Assembly: GCA_026692865.1 (NCBI GenBank)
Contig: JAPLNI010000063.1
Location: 1 to 40,589, forward strand
Source: Planctomycetota bacterium
Lineage (GTDB): Bacteria > Planctomycetota > Planctomycetia > Pirellulales > Pirellulaceae
DNA: 40,589 bases
Reading direction: 5' to 3'
Of the stretch, positions 17,442-27,112 are shown piece after piece. Every line of letters begins with the position of its first letter. The first letter of the stretch is position 1. The notes below the pieces were generated by a model. It made no database searches. It had not been told where the DNA came from and was given only the letters and a program-made list of their open reading frames with translations. The position numbers were made by a program, and so were the translations under genes.

Positions 17442-17978
17442 CTACGGGTACGCATTGATAATCAAAGTCAGTTGTTCGATTGCGTGGTTGGCACGTTGGG
17501 CCAAGACGTTAATGTTGACGTTGGTGATACCATCTAGGGTCCGATCGCCACTGGTTGTGAATGGGTAACGAAACTCGAATGACCCCTTATCGACATTTTC
17601 AAAGTCCTTAATGATCTCTCGCAGACCTTTGAAATCGATGTACGCGGGATTGTCTTTGAATCGCTCCTCGGCTTGAGGTGCGATTGCATCCCATCGATCA
17701 AGTAGATTATGCCCCTTTTCAATGACTCTCGAAGTACCCGTAGTTTGAGTTGCTGTCTTGAGCAGTAGCTCAATCGCATGGCGGAAAAGAAAGGCGATCG
17801 GGTAGATCACGATGTCGATGTCCGATTCACTTGTTCGTGCGAAATCCACGAGCTTGTTTGCACTCAACTGAAAGCCCGACGCAATAGTTCCCCATGTATT
17901 TGGACCCGCACCCACGCAGGCATTCATATCAAAGTCGGTGTCACTTGGGCCGAACGTTTTGTTGTGTTTTGTTTTCAT
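17442..17978 (-). CDS. HEPN-like protein of unknown function
   Basis: The 178-residue protein shows a two-helix pattern similar to HEPN-like families: IYPIAFLFRHAIELLLKTAT at 58-77 with an Arg-His pair (R66, H67), then KGHNLLDRWDAI at 88-99. Proteins with this FRHAIELLLK...HNLLDRW pattern are common hypothetical genes near defence loci. The strict HEPN RNase motif (R-x4-6-H) is not clearly present. The start at 17978 has AAAGGA a few bases upstream on the minus strand. It is separated from the HNH gene by 207 bases that contain no gene, so it may have its own promoter. RNase or small-molecule sensing roles are speculative. Confidence 0.55.
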   Translation of the reverse strand: MKTKHNKTFGPSDTDFDMNACVGAGPNTWGTIASGFQLSANKLVDFARTSESDIDIVIYPIAFLFRHAIELLLKTATQTTGTSRVIEKGHNLLDRWDAIAPQAEERFKDNPAYIDFKGLREIIKDFENVDKGSFEFRYPFTTSGDRTLDGITNVNINVLAQRANHAIEQLTLIINAYP

Positions 17979-18185
17979 CGATCGATGTCCTTTAGTCTCC
18001 CAAATCTCACAGCCCCAGGTGCACTGAGGAGTAAAGAGGCAATTAGTAACCTACTGGTTCGTTTTTCCTTCGACTCAAGGCGATCCTAGTAGAAATTCTC
18101 GCGACTCCGGACTCTCTAGGATTCCCGTCAAGGTCATCCCGGTATGTCTCCACATCGTGCAATCGCAACCAACACCGTGGGAAGG

Positions 18186-19274
18186 TCACCGGAGAACCCC
18201 CGCGTCTTTGCAAGCCTTCAAGAACGGTCGCTTGAGAAAATTGGCGCTATCATACGGTGCTCGGTTCGCGGCACGTTCGATCTCGGCCAGTAACTCGTCA
18301 ACGGATCGCCCATAGTTGGCCGATTCCTCGATTACATGCTGAAGCCAGGCTTTGCCGTCGTTCTCAGCGCAGCATTTTGCTTTGTATCGCTCCTCAATTC
18401 CAAATACTTCGGTCCAGGATTCGACTTCCTGATCGTAGCCTGGGGAATCGATTTGGATATCAATATTGTCTGGCGTCAGTTTGTTCACATCGCCCGTTCT
18501 GAGCGTCACGCTCACCGAGATTGCCGGGCTATTGGCGGAATAGCTGTAGAACGCCTTTCGACGGGTGCCCGTGTTTTTCCGACTGATCGGGTCGATATGT
18601 CGAACCGGGTCAAGCTTGAGCTTGTAACTAGAATTGCATTCGTGACACATCGGAGCCAAATTGCGAAAATTGACCGAATTGAATGGGTACACTCCCTTCG
18701 GCAGAAAATGATCATACGCTTCACGCCGGGAGTGATGCACTCCCTTGATGTCGTTGTATCCGCAGTAAGGACATTTGCCGGCCTTGTTGGCCTTCACGAA
18801 TTCGATGTAATGGTCGTCAATATCGCCGATTTGGGATGTGATGGCACCAAGGTGTATCACGTCAGTAAACAGACTCTGGAAAAATGATTTAAGCTCCTCC
18901 TCCAACTTCTCGTTGATCACCTTCACATCCGCGTATGTGCCCAGAATTTTTGTACGATCGCAGGAGCAAAGTGCCTCAATGTCGTTATTGGTGTCATACC
19001 ACACGGCAACCTTTTGACGCTGAGCTGGAGTCAGCTCGTCTTTGAAGATGTCATAGATCGTCGTGATCGGCCCATAAAGCCAGTCCTTCGTCTTACCTCG
19101 CGTTTTGTCCTCTTCCACGTTGTATATAGCCTCGACAACTTCTCGCAAAGTCGGATGCAGCAAATCCAACGTGAAAATTCCCTTGGTCTTGCACCAGACC
19201 TCTTTCACAAGATGGTCGAGCCATGCTTGAAAAGCTTCGATGGTGTGGGGAACATAGCGATAGCTGAACAGCAC
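18186..19274 (-). CDS. HNH endonuclease of an ATPase/HNH (Septu-like) pair in the type I restriction operon
   Basis: The 362-residue protein has a zinc-bound HNH centre at 168-213: CPYC, then AYDHFLPKG with the catalytic His at 189, NFRNLAP, and CHEC. The N-terminal 150 residues are helical and may contact the ATPase. The gene starts four bases after the stop of the AAA-type ATPase gene, so it is the last gene of the tightly packed hsd operon. An ATPase followed by an HNH nuclease is the layout of Septu (PtuA-PtuB) and of retron-linked nuclease modules. In those systems the ATPase holds the nuclease inactive until phage attack. Whether this pair acts on its own or through the type I enzyme is unknown. 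Confidence 0.85.
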   Translation of the reverse strand: MLFSYRYVPHTIEAFQAWLDHLVKEVWCKTKGIFTLDLLHPTLREVVEAIYNVEEDKTRGKTKDWLYGPITTIYDIFKDELTPAQRQKVAVWYDTNNDIEALCSCDRTKILGTYADVKVINEKLEEELKSFFQSLFTDVIHLGAITSQIGDIDDHYIEFVKANKAGKCPYCGYNDIKGVHHSRREAYDHFLPKGVYPFNSVNFRNLAPMCHECNSSYKLKLDPVRHIDPISRKNTGTRRKAFYSYSANSPAISVSVTLRTGDVNKLTPDNIDIQIDSPGYDQEVESWTEVFGIEERYKAKCCAENDGKAWLQHVIEESANYGRSVDELLAEIERAANRAPYDSANFLKRPFLKACKDAGVLR

Positions 19275-19278
19275 GGTG

Positions 19279-21084
19279 TTACTTGCCCTCCTTCTTGTTC
19301 AGCGCTTGGTTAATGAACAGCACCTTCTCAACGGAGTCACCCAATTCCTGACCTGCTTCGTCGATGAGTTGGTCCGGCGGCTCCCCATCATTGAGACGCT
19401 GGCGAAGACCGGCGAGTTTGCTCAAAGCGTAGTTGCCAATTGTCTCTTTCCGGTTGAACACCTTGATCGTAATCGCGTTAGCAGATGCACCAAATGTTTC
19501 AAATTCAGGACGTTGCCAAGTAACGGTTTCGGTTTCGGGATTCTTTGTGAAGACGAGAACGTTTTCTTTTCGACAGTCCGAGATGATGAATGGTGAATGC
19601 GATGTCAACAGCACTTCACGCATGACGTTTTTCGTTGCGGCATCCGCTTCGAGGGCTGCTCGCAAGGTCGAGATGTAGGACGCACGCCAGTCTGGGTTGA
19701 GGTGGGTTTCCGGTTCGTCGAGCAAGAACAGAGCCGATTCGTGTCGATAGAGCAGACACAACCCAATCGTATGCAGGAACTGGTGTTCGCCGTCCGACAA
19801 GGCTTTGACGTAGAGCGGCGCTTTGACACCGACTTTGATCAATTCGCCTTCTTTGAAGCGAGTAATCCGCTCGTGAGATGCGGGTGTCGAAATTGTTTCG
19901 TTCACGTAGAGACTCGGGGATTGGTACATCTCCGCTTTTGTCTCCTCGTCGACGGAATAGTGATTGAGTGTCATCAGAGTCTGAAACGCTTGGAACAGAT
20001 TCAGCGCCGACTTGGCTTTGTCAACTTCTTTAGACTCGCCAGATGCTGCACCGAAATGAACCTGAAATGCATGCTTCGTGGCATCGTTGACCCAGTAGTC
20101 CAGAAAAAGGTCGTACCCTTCTTCTTCCGAATACGCGGAGTAGTCCTCGTGATGCGCTGATGAGCACTTGATGAGTTTATCGATCAGCCCAAGCTGCAGA
20201 ACGTCGTGCTCGTCGTAGTGCCCTGAAAGCCTCGATGTCAGTTCTACAGTCGACTGCAACGGGTTCTCGCGTTGTTCCTTTGACAGAGCCCTCATTCGTT
20301 CTTCTGCGAGCGCGAGCCGATGATGTCGGCGAATGATGATTCGGAATCTTTGGACACCCCGAATACCGATCTTTGCCTCAAACACGTTGAGAACTGATTC
20401 ACTGGGAAACAGAAAGTGACACAACAGGATCGCCTGGCTGAACTGCTCGTCGAGATACACCATGCGGCCTTCGGGGCGACCATCGTATGGAACGTCACGA
20501 GTGAGATGGTCCCGGTATTCATCGAAATGAATGAACCGCATCTTGAAGAATGGCAGGCTGAGGATTTCGTTATGACCTGAAGAATAGCCAATTACATATG
20601 TCGGCAAGTAATCCTTGACTGTTCGCCCTGTGATTTCCTGCGCTTCGATATCACCACCGTCTTCACTCGTTCCCATCCAGCACATGGCCGGTGGCTCGTC
20701 AACGCGTTTGGTAATGCGCACGTGCGTGAGCTTTTGCCCCTGAACCTCCAGGCTGTGCCGATCTCCCGATTGGGATTCTGGGAACATATACTCCAGTTCG
20801 AACGCATCAGGATCGCAAACCTTCGCTTGAAAGCCCTCGGGGTTTGTTTGCTCGTCGTATTCAAACCCTTCGGGGCGGTAATCGAGGTGGATGCATTCGA
20901 TGTGGTAGAAGATGGCCGCCAGGGCTTCGAGAACATTCGATTTGCCGCTGCCGTTGCGACCGGCGAAGCAGTAGGGGTGAAACTCGAAGCATTGATCGAA
21001 GTCCCATTCGCGCAGGAAGTCGACCTCGAAGCCTGCGGGGAGGCTACGGAAGTGGACATCCAGTTTGAGACGAATCAGTTTCAT
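19279..21084 (-). CDS. Restriction-system-associated AAA/SMC-like ATPase (PtuA-like)
   Basis: The 601-residue ATPase has an ABC/SMC-type head: Walker A FAGRNGSGKSN at 40-50, a signature-like LSDGEHQFLH at 429-438, Walker B LFLLDEPETHLNP at 452-464 and a TSHSPF switch motif at 494-499. Between them lies a long insertion (about 100-420) that may form a dimerising or coiled region. The layout corresponds to the family described as restriction-system-associated AAA ATPases, related to OLD and PtuA. It overlaps hsdS by four bases (ATGA) upstream and precedes the HNH gene by four bases. It probably hydrolyses ATP or dATP to sense infection and control the HNH nuclease. Confidence 0.88.
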   Translation of the reverse strand: MKLIRLKLDVHFRSLPAGFEVDFLREWDFDQCFEFHPYCFAGRNGSGKSNVLEALAAIFYHIECIHLDYRPEGFEYDEQTNPEGFQAKVCDPDAFELEYMFPESQSGDRHSLEVQGQKLTHVRITKRVDEPPAMCWMGTSEDGGDIEAQEITGRTVKDYLPTYVIGYSSGHNEILSLPFFKMRFIHFDEYRDHLTRDVPYDGRPEGRMVYLDEQFSQAILLCHFLFPSESVLNVFEAKIGIRGVQRFRIIIRRHHRLALAEERMRALSKEQRENPLQSTVELTSRLSGHYDEHDVLQLGLIDKLIKCSSAHHEDYSAYSEEEGYDLFLDYWVNDATKHAFQVHFGAASGESKEVDKAKSALNLFQAFQTLMTLNHYSVDEETKAEMYQSPSLYVNETISTPASHERITRFKEGELIKVGVKAPLYVKALSDGEHQFLHTIGLCLLYRHESALFLLDEPETHLNPDWRASYISTLRAALEADAATKNVMREVLLTSHSPFIISDCRKENVLVFTKNPETETVTWQRPEFETFGASANAITIKVFNRKETIGNYALSKLAGLRQRLNDGEPPDQLIDEAGQELGDSVEKVLFINQALNKKEGK

Positions 21085-22646
21085 GGCCGGAACACAATCT
21101 CTTTTCGCTCTTCGTCAAACTCCTGTTTCAGCACTCCATCGGCCACGTATTCAAAGACCTTGTTCTTGACGGTCTCGTAGCTAGGCTGATCGAAATCCTG
21201 TTCAACTGCCGACCAGATGTTCGCGAAACTGAAGGGGGACTGGAGAATCTGGCTCAGTGTGCGGTACTTGAAGAAGTCTTCGGACCAGGGGAGCGGCTCG
21301 GCCTGGTCTCCCTCCAGCTTCTTTTCCTGTGCGAGTAACTGCTGTTCGATGTCGGCTGGGGCGATGATGCTGCCGGGGCGCGTGTAACGGCCTTGTACGA
21401 AAGTCGCTTGTGGTCGTGGAGTTTCGTCCCGTGATTCAACGCCATCGACAAGATGGAGTCGGCTCAAGTCAAGTTCGCCGCGAAAGGCACGCTGCTGCAA
21501 TGATGAAAACAAGTTGTCAAGCAGCCTCCCATTCTCAGTCTTGTCGATCGTCAACTGACGCAGGTCTTGAGCGATGCGAGAAAACTCCTTCTGGAGTTCC
21601 AATTTTGGTATTAATGCGGGAAGTGGGCGAAGCCTTTCAAGATTGAGATTCGCTCGCGCAGCGTCAGGCGCAAGTTCTTTGAGTCTGGGTTTCCATAGAC
21701 GCAAGAGAAACTCAATGTATTCTGATGTTGCCTTCGTCGGATACGGCGTGACTCCAATGATGCTATCGGGGCAATAGACCGGTGTCTCGACTATGGCTGT
21801 CTCACCGAGTGTGGCACCTACGATCGCGATGACAACGGTACCTGGTTGAAACTCTCGGCTGACCCGAATTCCCTTCTCGTTGAGAGTCTGCGTCCAACTT
21901 TTGATTCGTCCTTTGCTGCGGGTAATATCGCCGGTTTGAATAAAGGGAAACTTGCCACCGTAGTACGAAGGATCATTTCTCGGTCGTGGAGTGAATTTCC
22001 CTCGTTCCAACTTCGCCAAGTTCTCTAAGTCGTCGGTCGGCAGATTCTTGGGATTCCCAACAGGATCGCCGAACATGTTGAGGAAGACGGATCGCAGGAG
22101 CTTCTCAGTGAGTTGCAGCGATTCTTGCCGTTGGCGGCGGAGGGCATTGGCCTTGTCCAACACCGCGGCAATCCGCCGTTGCTCGTCCAGTGGCGGGAGT
22201 GGGAGTTCCAGGTTCGCTAGGAAATCGGATGGCACTCGCTTCTGCCCGGCCGCCCCGGACATTTGCGTTCGTCCGTTTTCACGTAATTTGTCATTCCATA
22301 AGAAATAGAATAGGTACCGAGTGTCAATTTTTGGGCCGGCACGCAAAACGTGAAACTCGGTTGACCCAAATCCAATCCGATGCGGAACTCCCTCAACGAC
22401 GGCGGCTTTTCCATTCTCAAAACACGGCGTGATCTTGGCGAGTAGTACGTCCCCCTCCTCAAAGTAAGTGAAGCCCTTCTTGGCATCTTCGTATGATCGC
22501 ACTTCAAAGTCATCTAGGAAGCCATCTTCCGAGACAGAAGCCATCTTCACAAATGTGACATGCTCGGGTGGCCGATTTTTTAGGGCCATCGGAGGACGTG
22601 GGTTTATATCTACGACATCGGCAAGACGTGAATGTGGAAAACTCAA
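21081..22646 (-). CDS. hsdS: Type I restriction-modification specificity subunit S with a C-terminal extension
   Basis: HsdS gives the complex its DNA target. The first target-recognition domain spans about 1-150 (ending in LELPLPPLDEQRRIA), followed by the central conserved helix (AVLDKANALRRQRQESLQLT) at 161-180. The second recognition domain spans about 200-350 and the distal conserved helix about 350-391 (FSRIAQDLRQLTIDKTENGR). Beyond that, some 130 extra residues (392-521) follow a low-complexity linker and end in a winged-helix-like segment (FANIWSAVEQDFDQPSYETV then KNKVFEYVADGVLKQEF). Normal HsdS proteins end near the distal helix. The gene overlaps hsdM by four bases. Confidence 0.92.
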   Translation of the reverse strand: MSFPHSRLADVVDINPRPPMALKNRPPEHVTFVKMASVSEDGFLDDFEVRSYEDAKKGFTYFEEGDVLLAKITPCFENGKAAVVEGVPHRIGFGSTEFHVLRAGPKIDTRYLFYFLWNDKLRENGRTQMSGAAGQKRVPSDFLANLELPLPPLDEQRRIAAVLDKANALRRQRQESLQLTEKLLRSVFLNMFGDPVGNPKNLPTDDLENLAKLERGKFTPRPRNDPSYYGGKFPFIQTGDITRSKGRIKSWTQTLNEKGIRVSREFQPGTVVIAIVGATLGETAIVETPVYCPDSIIGVTPYPTKATSEYIEFLLRLWKPRLKELAPDAARANLNLERLRPLPALIPKLELQKEFSRIAQDLRQLTIDKTENGRLLDNLFSSLQQRAFRGELDLSRLHLVDGVESRDETPRPQATFVQGRYTRPGSIIAPADIEQQLLAQEKKLEGDQAEPLPWSEDFFKYRTLSQILQSPFSFANIWSAVEQDFDQPSYETVKNKVFEYVADGVLKQEFDEERKEIVFRP

Positions 22647-24304
22647 AGGATACCCTCCAGCTCTTCAATTCCCCGCTGAATACTGTCCTCGAGAGTTTTC
22701 AGCTTCTGAAGAATGCCCCTTGGGTCTTCGTGCTCAGTCTCGTCGTGCGCGACTTCACTATAACGGTTGAACGACAGGTCATACGACTTCTCGCGAATCT
22801 CCTGCACCGGAACAAAGAAGCAGTTTGACTTCCGATCGCCCGGTTCATTCGGATTGCGAGCATTCCACCGGACGACAACATCCGGAAGTTCGCTCCCGTC
22901 GATGCGTTGGCGTTTGTCGTCGAGCGACATGCCGTCGTTCGTCAAATTGTAGAACCAGGTGTGATGCGTTTTGCCGCCGCGGGTGAACACCAAAATCGCG
23001 GTGGCGACACCGGCGTACGGCTTGAACACGCCACTAGGGAGCGAAATCACGGCCTTCAGTTCCGCCTCATCGACCAACTTCTTGCGGGCTTCGACGAAGG
23101 CACCAGCGGCACCGAAGAGCACTCCTTGCGGCACAATTATGCCCGCCGTGCCTCCAGGCGTGAGCAATGTGAAGATGCGCTCGGTAAAGAGGAGTTCCGT
23201 CTTCGTGGTCTTGAGCGTAAGACTCTCGTTTATGTCCCCTTTGTCGATGCTCCCCGTGAACGGCGGATTGGCCATCACAATGTCGTAGTTCTTTTCCTCT
23301 GCAAAACTCTTGCTGAGCGTGTCCTGGTAATCGACATGTGGATTGTCGATACCATGCATCATCAGGTTCATCAAGGCCAAGCGGACCATCGTGCTATCGA
23401 AGTCGAACCCATAGAGGTTTTGTTCCAGAATGTCCTTCTTGTTCTGGTCGAGTTGGCCACTGACACTGGTACGGATAAAACCGTCTTCGTCAGGTTCAAA
23501 CTTCTGCTTCTTAGCCTTCTTCCGAGCGAGTTGGGTAACGATGTATTGATAGGCATCTAGTAGAAAGCCAGCCGTCCCGCAGGCAGGATCGCAGATACGA
23601 TGACCAAGCTGGGGATTCACCAGTTCGCTGATCAGCTTGATGATGTGACGAGGTGTTCGAAACTGGCCGTTCTTGCCCGCACTGCTGATCTCATTAAGCA
23701 GCATCTCGTAGACATCCCCCTGGATGTCCTGAAAGAGGTGCCCTTCTTCCCGAGCATCGCGTTCGATCTCAATGAAGATCTCTTCGATTACCTGCACCGC
23801 TCCCTGCAGTAGATTGGCGCTGGGAATGATGAACACAGCGTTCGCCATATGCTTGGCGAAATTGCTGCCGCCGCCGTTGAGTTCCTTGATGAAGGGGAAG
23901 ACCTTCTGCTGCACGTGCGGCAACATCTCGTCGGCCTTCATTTGCCGGAAGTGGCTCCAGCGGAGCGTGGCCTTGTCGATGGCAAGCCGTTTGCGTTCGC
24001 TTTTCACCTCGGCCTCCCGCGTTTTCTTCTGAGCAGCGGATTCTCCGGCTTTCGGCTTGGACATCTCCTCGATGCGAGACCGGTCATTCGGCAGGAAGTA
24101 GTCGCCGGAAAATCGCGAGGCATAGGTATCGCCAGTGAATTCGGCATCTTGCTCCCGTTTGAGATCAAGCTCGTCAAACTGCTTCATGAAAAGCAGGTAG
24201 GTTATCTGTTCAATGGCGGAAAGAGGATTGGAAATGCCGCCGGACCAGAATCGGTCCCACAGCTTGGCGATCAGAGCCTTGAGCTTGGCGTTAAGTTGCA
24301 ACAT
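22643..24304 (-). CDS. hsdM: Type I restriction-modification DNA methyltransferase subunit M
   Basis: The 553-residue N6-adenine methyltransferase has an N-terminal HsdM_N helical domain (WDRFWSGGISNPLSAIEQIT, YLLFMKQFDELDLKRE) and the catalytic domain with motif I DPACGTAGF at 239-247 for S-adenosylmethionine and motif IV NPPF at 346-349 for catalysis. A GQFRTPRHIIKLI segment at 213-225 is typical of the family. It modifies adenine in the host target sequence set by HsdS. It starts four bases after hsdR ends and overlaps hsdS by ATGA, so the subunits are produced together. Length and motifs are normal. Confidence 0.96.
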   Translation of the reverse strand: MLQLNAKLKALIAKLWDRFWSGGISNPLSAIEQITYLLFMKQFDELDLKREQDAEFTGDTYASRFSGDYFLPNDRSRIEEMSKPKAGESAAQKKTREAEVKSERKRLAIDKATLRWSHFRQMKADEMLPHVQQKVFPFIKELNGGGSNFAKHMANAVFIIPSANLLQGAVQVIEEIFIEIERDAREEGHLFQDIQGDVYEMLLNEISSAGKNGQFRTPRHIIKLISELVNPQLGHRICDPACGTAGFLLDAYQYIVTQLARKKAKKQKFEPDEDGFIRTSVSGQLDQNKKDILEQNLYGFDFDSTMVRLALMNLMMHGIDNPHVDYQDTLSKSFAEEKNYDIVMANPPFTGSIDKGDINESLTLKTTKTELLFTERIFTLLTPGGTAGIIVPQGVLFGAAGAFVEARKKLVDEAELKAVISLPSGVFKPYAGVATAILVFTRGGKTHHTWFYNLTNDGMSLDDKRQRIDGSELPDVVVRWNARNPNEPGDRKSNCFFVPVQEIREKSYDLSFNRYSEVAHDETEHEDPRGILQKLKTLEDSIQRGIEELEGIL

Positions 24305-24307
24305 GGG

Positions 24308-27106
24308 TTATGCGACCAGACTTTCGGTAAGGGCTAAGATTTCTTTGATTTCGTTGGGCGAGAAGACGCCGCGAATCCCGCTCGGATGAATCACCGTAAA
24401 CGGGGCCTGAATCAAGTCACGCTTCTCGATACCCCCGCGTTCAATCAGAAAATCTCGTAGCAGCCGCAGGAACTGAAGCTGATAACTGTTGAGTGCTGGG
24501 TGTTGAGTAATGAAATGATCAATCGACTTGGAAACGGTATCTGGGAAACTTTCCAGGATTTCGATTCCCAGAATGTGGCGGATGAAGCGAATGAACGAGG
24601 CTCGCTGATGATGATAGACTCGGCGAAGCAACTGCAACGTGATATGCGGATGCTCTTCGTGCAGTTGTGTTGCCAGATTGTCGGCCTCCTCTTCTGTGAC
24701 ATTTAGACCGTCGCGAATCTTTTGTAGGATGGTGTTGCTGGCAGTCAGTTCGTTGACCTTCTCTTCGACCAGTTTGCGATACTGCGCAATGCTGAGCGAC
24801 TCGTGCTCCGGACCGAACTCGACATATTCCTTAGCTGTTAGGACATCGGCAAAGTTGAACCTGGCGGGACCGTCAGTTGGGCCTCGTCCTTCGCGATAAT
24901 GCATCAGCGGACCAAGCCGCTTCACAAGATCGTCGAACCCCAGATCGGTCATTGTAGCCCAGTAGTGATTGGTCTGAGCCTTCTGAATCAGCCCCGCTTC
25001 CTGTGCAACGACATTGACAGAAAGAGGCAATTCACTGATCTGTGCGGTGAGGCTTTCGGTCAGGGCGGCGTATTTCTCCTTTTCGCCCTTGAGCTGTGCG
25101 AGAGAGGCTTCGAGCACGTCTTTCTCGAAACGCATCGCTTTGAAATCGACCTGCGAAACTACACGGAACAGCGGTTGGACCGCGTGGCGAAGGAACGCGA
25201 TACCATCCGCCGTCAACGGCAGCCAGAAAGCATCGGCATCGCATTTTGCCAGGTTGGCCCTCGATTCAATGATCGTGACCGATTTGCCCGGCAGAGCTCC
25301 AACTTGGCTGCGAAGGGTAGCGATCTCTTTGCCCGCAATTGACGACTGACCAAGAACTTGAGCAGCTTCAATCTTGTCGATGCGAGCGCCAACCAGTCGA
25401 ACCGGCAGCGGAACCTGCGGCTTGGGTTCTTTCCCCTTCGGAGTGACTTGGAAGTAATCGAAGTTATCCCAGCAATCAATGATTTGAAAGACATCCTTCT
25501 CAGGACACCATGCCTTGATCTTGTTGGATTCCAGGAGTCGCGTGCCTCGACCGATCATCTGCCAGAACTTCGTGTATGAGAACACCGGCTTTGCAAAGAC
25601 GAGGTTGACAATTTCGCGAATATCGATGCCTGTGTCGAGCATGTCGACACTGATCGCCACGCGGGGCATATCACTGCGAGTGAACTGGTCTAGCAATCCG
25701 CCCTTGCCGTAGACACGCGGATCGTCGGAAACCATGACTTTGGCGAGTTCGCCTTTGTACTCCGGATAGAGTGAATCGAAGATGCGCTCGATGCGTCGAG
25801 CGTGGGCGACAGACATGCAAAAGAAAATCGTCTTTCCGGGAAGAACTCCGTTGGTGTCCTTGATGGATTCCTCCATGAACTCCTTTACGATGAGGGCGTT
25901 AGTAGCGTGGTTCGTGACCTTCTTTTCGAGGTCGGTGCCTTCGTAAACGATTTCCTCGATGTCCTTACCTTCGAGGATGAGCCGTTTCTGATCCTCCAGG
26001 CTGATGGTGCGTTTGCTGATGCCCTCGTCCTGGAACTTTGTCTTGATTTTCAGGACACGGAAGTCGCAGAGGTACGGTGGAACGTGATTGATCGCCTCAT
26101 CGTAGGAGAATGCGAAGCTGGGGAGGCCATCCTCGCAGTGGAATACGGCAAAGGTGTTGTGGTCGATGACATCGCGTGGCGTCGCGGTCAGGCCCAGCGT
26201 TATCGAGTGAAAGTACTCGAGCACTTCGCCGTAGGTGTTGTAGATTGACCGATGGCTTTCATCGACGATCAAAAGATCGAAGAAATGCGGCGACAGTGAG
26301 TTCTCTTCGTCCCTCACGATGTTGAGCATTGTTGGATAAGTAGCGACGTAGATGCGGCGATCCGTGGCTATGGACTTTTCACCCGACTCCGGCCAGCGGA
26401 GTTCGTCAGGTATGTGTTCCTTGAAGGCCTCAAGTGCCTGGCCGCGAAGGGCGATGCGGTCTACCAAAAAAAGAACGCGCTGAACATAACCGGCCCGCAT
26501 TAACGCATCGACCAGCGCGATGCATGTACGGGTCTTTCCGGTTCCGGTTGCCATGACGAGTAGGAACTGACGGCGGCTGTTGGCGATGCCTTCCATCACC
26601 GTGCGGATGGCTTGGATCTGGTAGTCGCGTCCAGCAATGTCGGTATTGATTAGCTCATCAATGAGCGGCTTCTTGTTCTTTCGAATGTAAAGAAGTCTTT
26701 CCAGATCCTGCCTGGTTGGGAACCCGTGGACTCTCTGAGGCGGCGCTTCACCAATATTCCAGAAGTAGATCTCGTGACCATTGGTGTAGAAACAGAACGG
26801 GAGTTCTCCGCCATTCTGCGCCTGAATGTTGATGCAATACTGTTTTGCTTGTTCGCGGCCGATTTCGGCATCCTTCGACGTGCGCTTTGCCTCGACAACC
26901 GCCAAAGGTTTGCCGTTCTTGCCCAGAAGAACATAATCGCTGAACTCGCGAGAGTCGAAGAAAGCCGCTGCCTCTTTCACCTGCATTTCTGATACTTTTG
27001 CGACCGTGAATTCCTCCACAACCTGCGTGCGATCACGAACGTCCCAACCTGCTTCTTTCAGCCGGTGGTCGATGATCTGTTGTCGGGTTGCGGATTCGTT
27101 TGACAT
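24308..27106 (-). CDS. hsdR: Type I restriction endonuclease subunit R
   Basis: The 932-residue HsdR has an N-terminal nuclease domain with the D57...E72-x-K74 triad (FSDYVLLGKNGKPLAVVEAKR), then a superfamily 2 translocase with Walker A MATGTGKTRT at 185-194, DESH at 282-285 and LTATP at 306-310. Motif VI-like GRGTRLL follows in the second RecA-like domain. The C-terminal helical region (EEADNLATQLHEEHPHITLQ) binds the modification core. The enzyme pumps DNA with ATP and cuts unmethylated DNA at a distance from the site. It is the first enzyme gene of the operon, six bases after an HTH gene. The N-terminal methylase-independent nuclease layout is that of EcoEI/DEAD-type HsdR. Confidence 0.95.
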   Translation of the reverse strand: MSNESATRQQIIDHRLKEAGWDVRDRTQVVEEFTVAKVSEMQVKEAAAFFDSREFSDYVLLGKNGKPLAVVEAKRTSKDAEIGREQAKQYCINIQAQNGGELPFCFYTNGHEIYFWNIGEAPPQRVHGFPTRQDLERLLYIRKNKKPLIDELINTDIAGRDYQIQAIRTVMEGIANSRRQFLLVMATGTGKTRTCIALVDALMRAGYVQRVLFLVDRIALRGQALEAFKEHIPDELRWPESGEKSIATDRRIYVATYPTMLNIVRDEENSLSPHFFDLLIVDESHRSIYNTYGEVLEYFHSITLGLTATPRDVIDHNTFAVFHCEDGLPSFAFSYDEAINHVPPYLCDFRVLKIKTKFQDEGISKRTISLEDQKRLILEGKDIEEIVYEGTDLEKKVTNHATNALIVKEFMEESIKDTNGVLPGKTIFFCMSVAHARRIERIFDSLYPEYKGELAKVMVSDDPRVYGKGGLLDQFTRSDMPRVAISVDMLDTGIDIREIVNLVFAKPVFSYTKFWQMIGRGTRLLESNKIKAWCPEKDVFQIIDCWDNFDYFQVTPKGKEPKPQVPLPVRLVGARIDKIEAAQVLGQSSIAGKEIATLRSQVGALPGKSVTIIESRANLAKCDADAFWLPLTADGIAFLRHAVQPLFRVVSQVDFKAMRFEKDVLEASLAQLKGEKEKYAALTESLTAQISELPLSVNVVAQEAGLIQKAQTNHYWATMTDLGFDDLVKRLGPLMHYREGRGPTDGPARFNFADVLTAKEYVEFGPEHESLSIAQYRKLVEEKVNELTASNTILQKIRDGLNVTEEEADNLATQLHEEHPHITLQLLRRVYHHQRASFIRFIRHILGIEILESFPDTVSKSIDHFITQHPALNSYQLQFLRLLRDFLIERGGIEKRDLIQAPFTVIHPSGIRGVFSPNEIKEILALTESLVA

Positions 27107-27112
27107 GCTGCT

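Noticed and set aside
20722-21180. A 152-residue plus-strand frame opposite the ATPase gene
   Set aside because: It is antisense to the Walker A region of the ATPase and has no features of its own.
22907-23560. A 217-residue plus-strand frame opposite hsdM
   Set aside because: It lies entirely antisense to a well-supported hsdM catalytic domain and its composition looks like mirrored codon usage.
24899-26248. Several plus-strand frames of 110-148 residues opposite hsdR
   Set aside because: They are shadows of the long hsdR frame, with no start signals and no recognisable motif.
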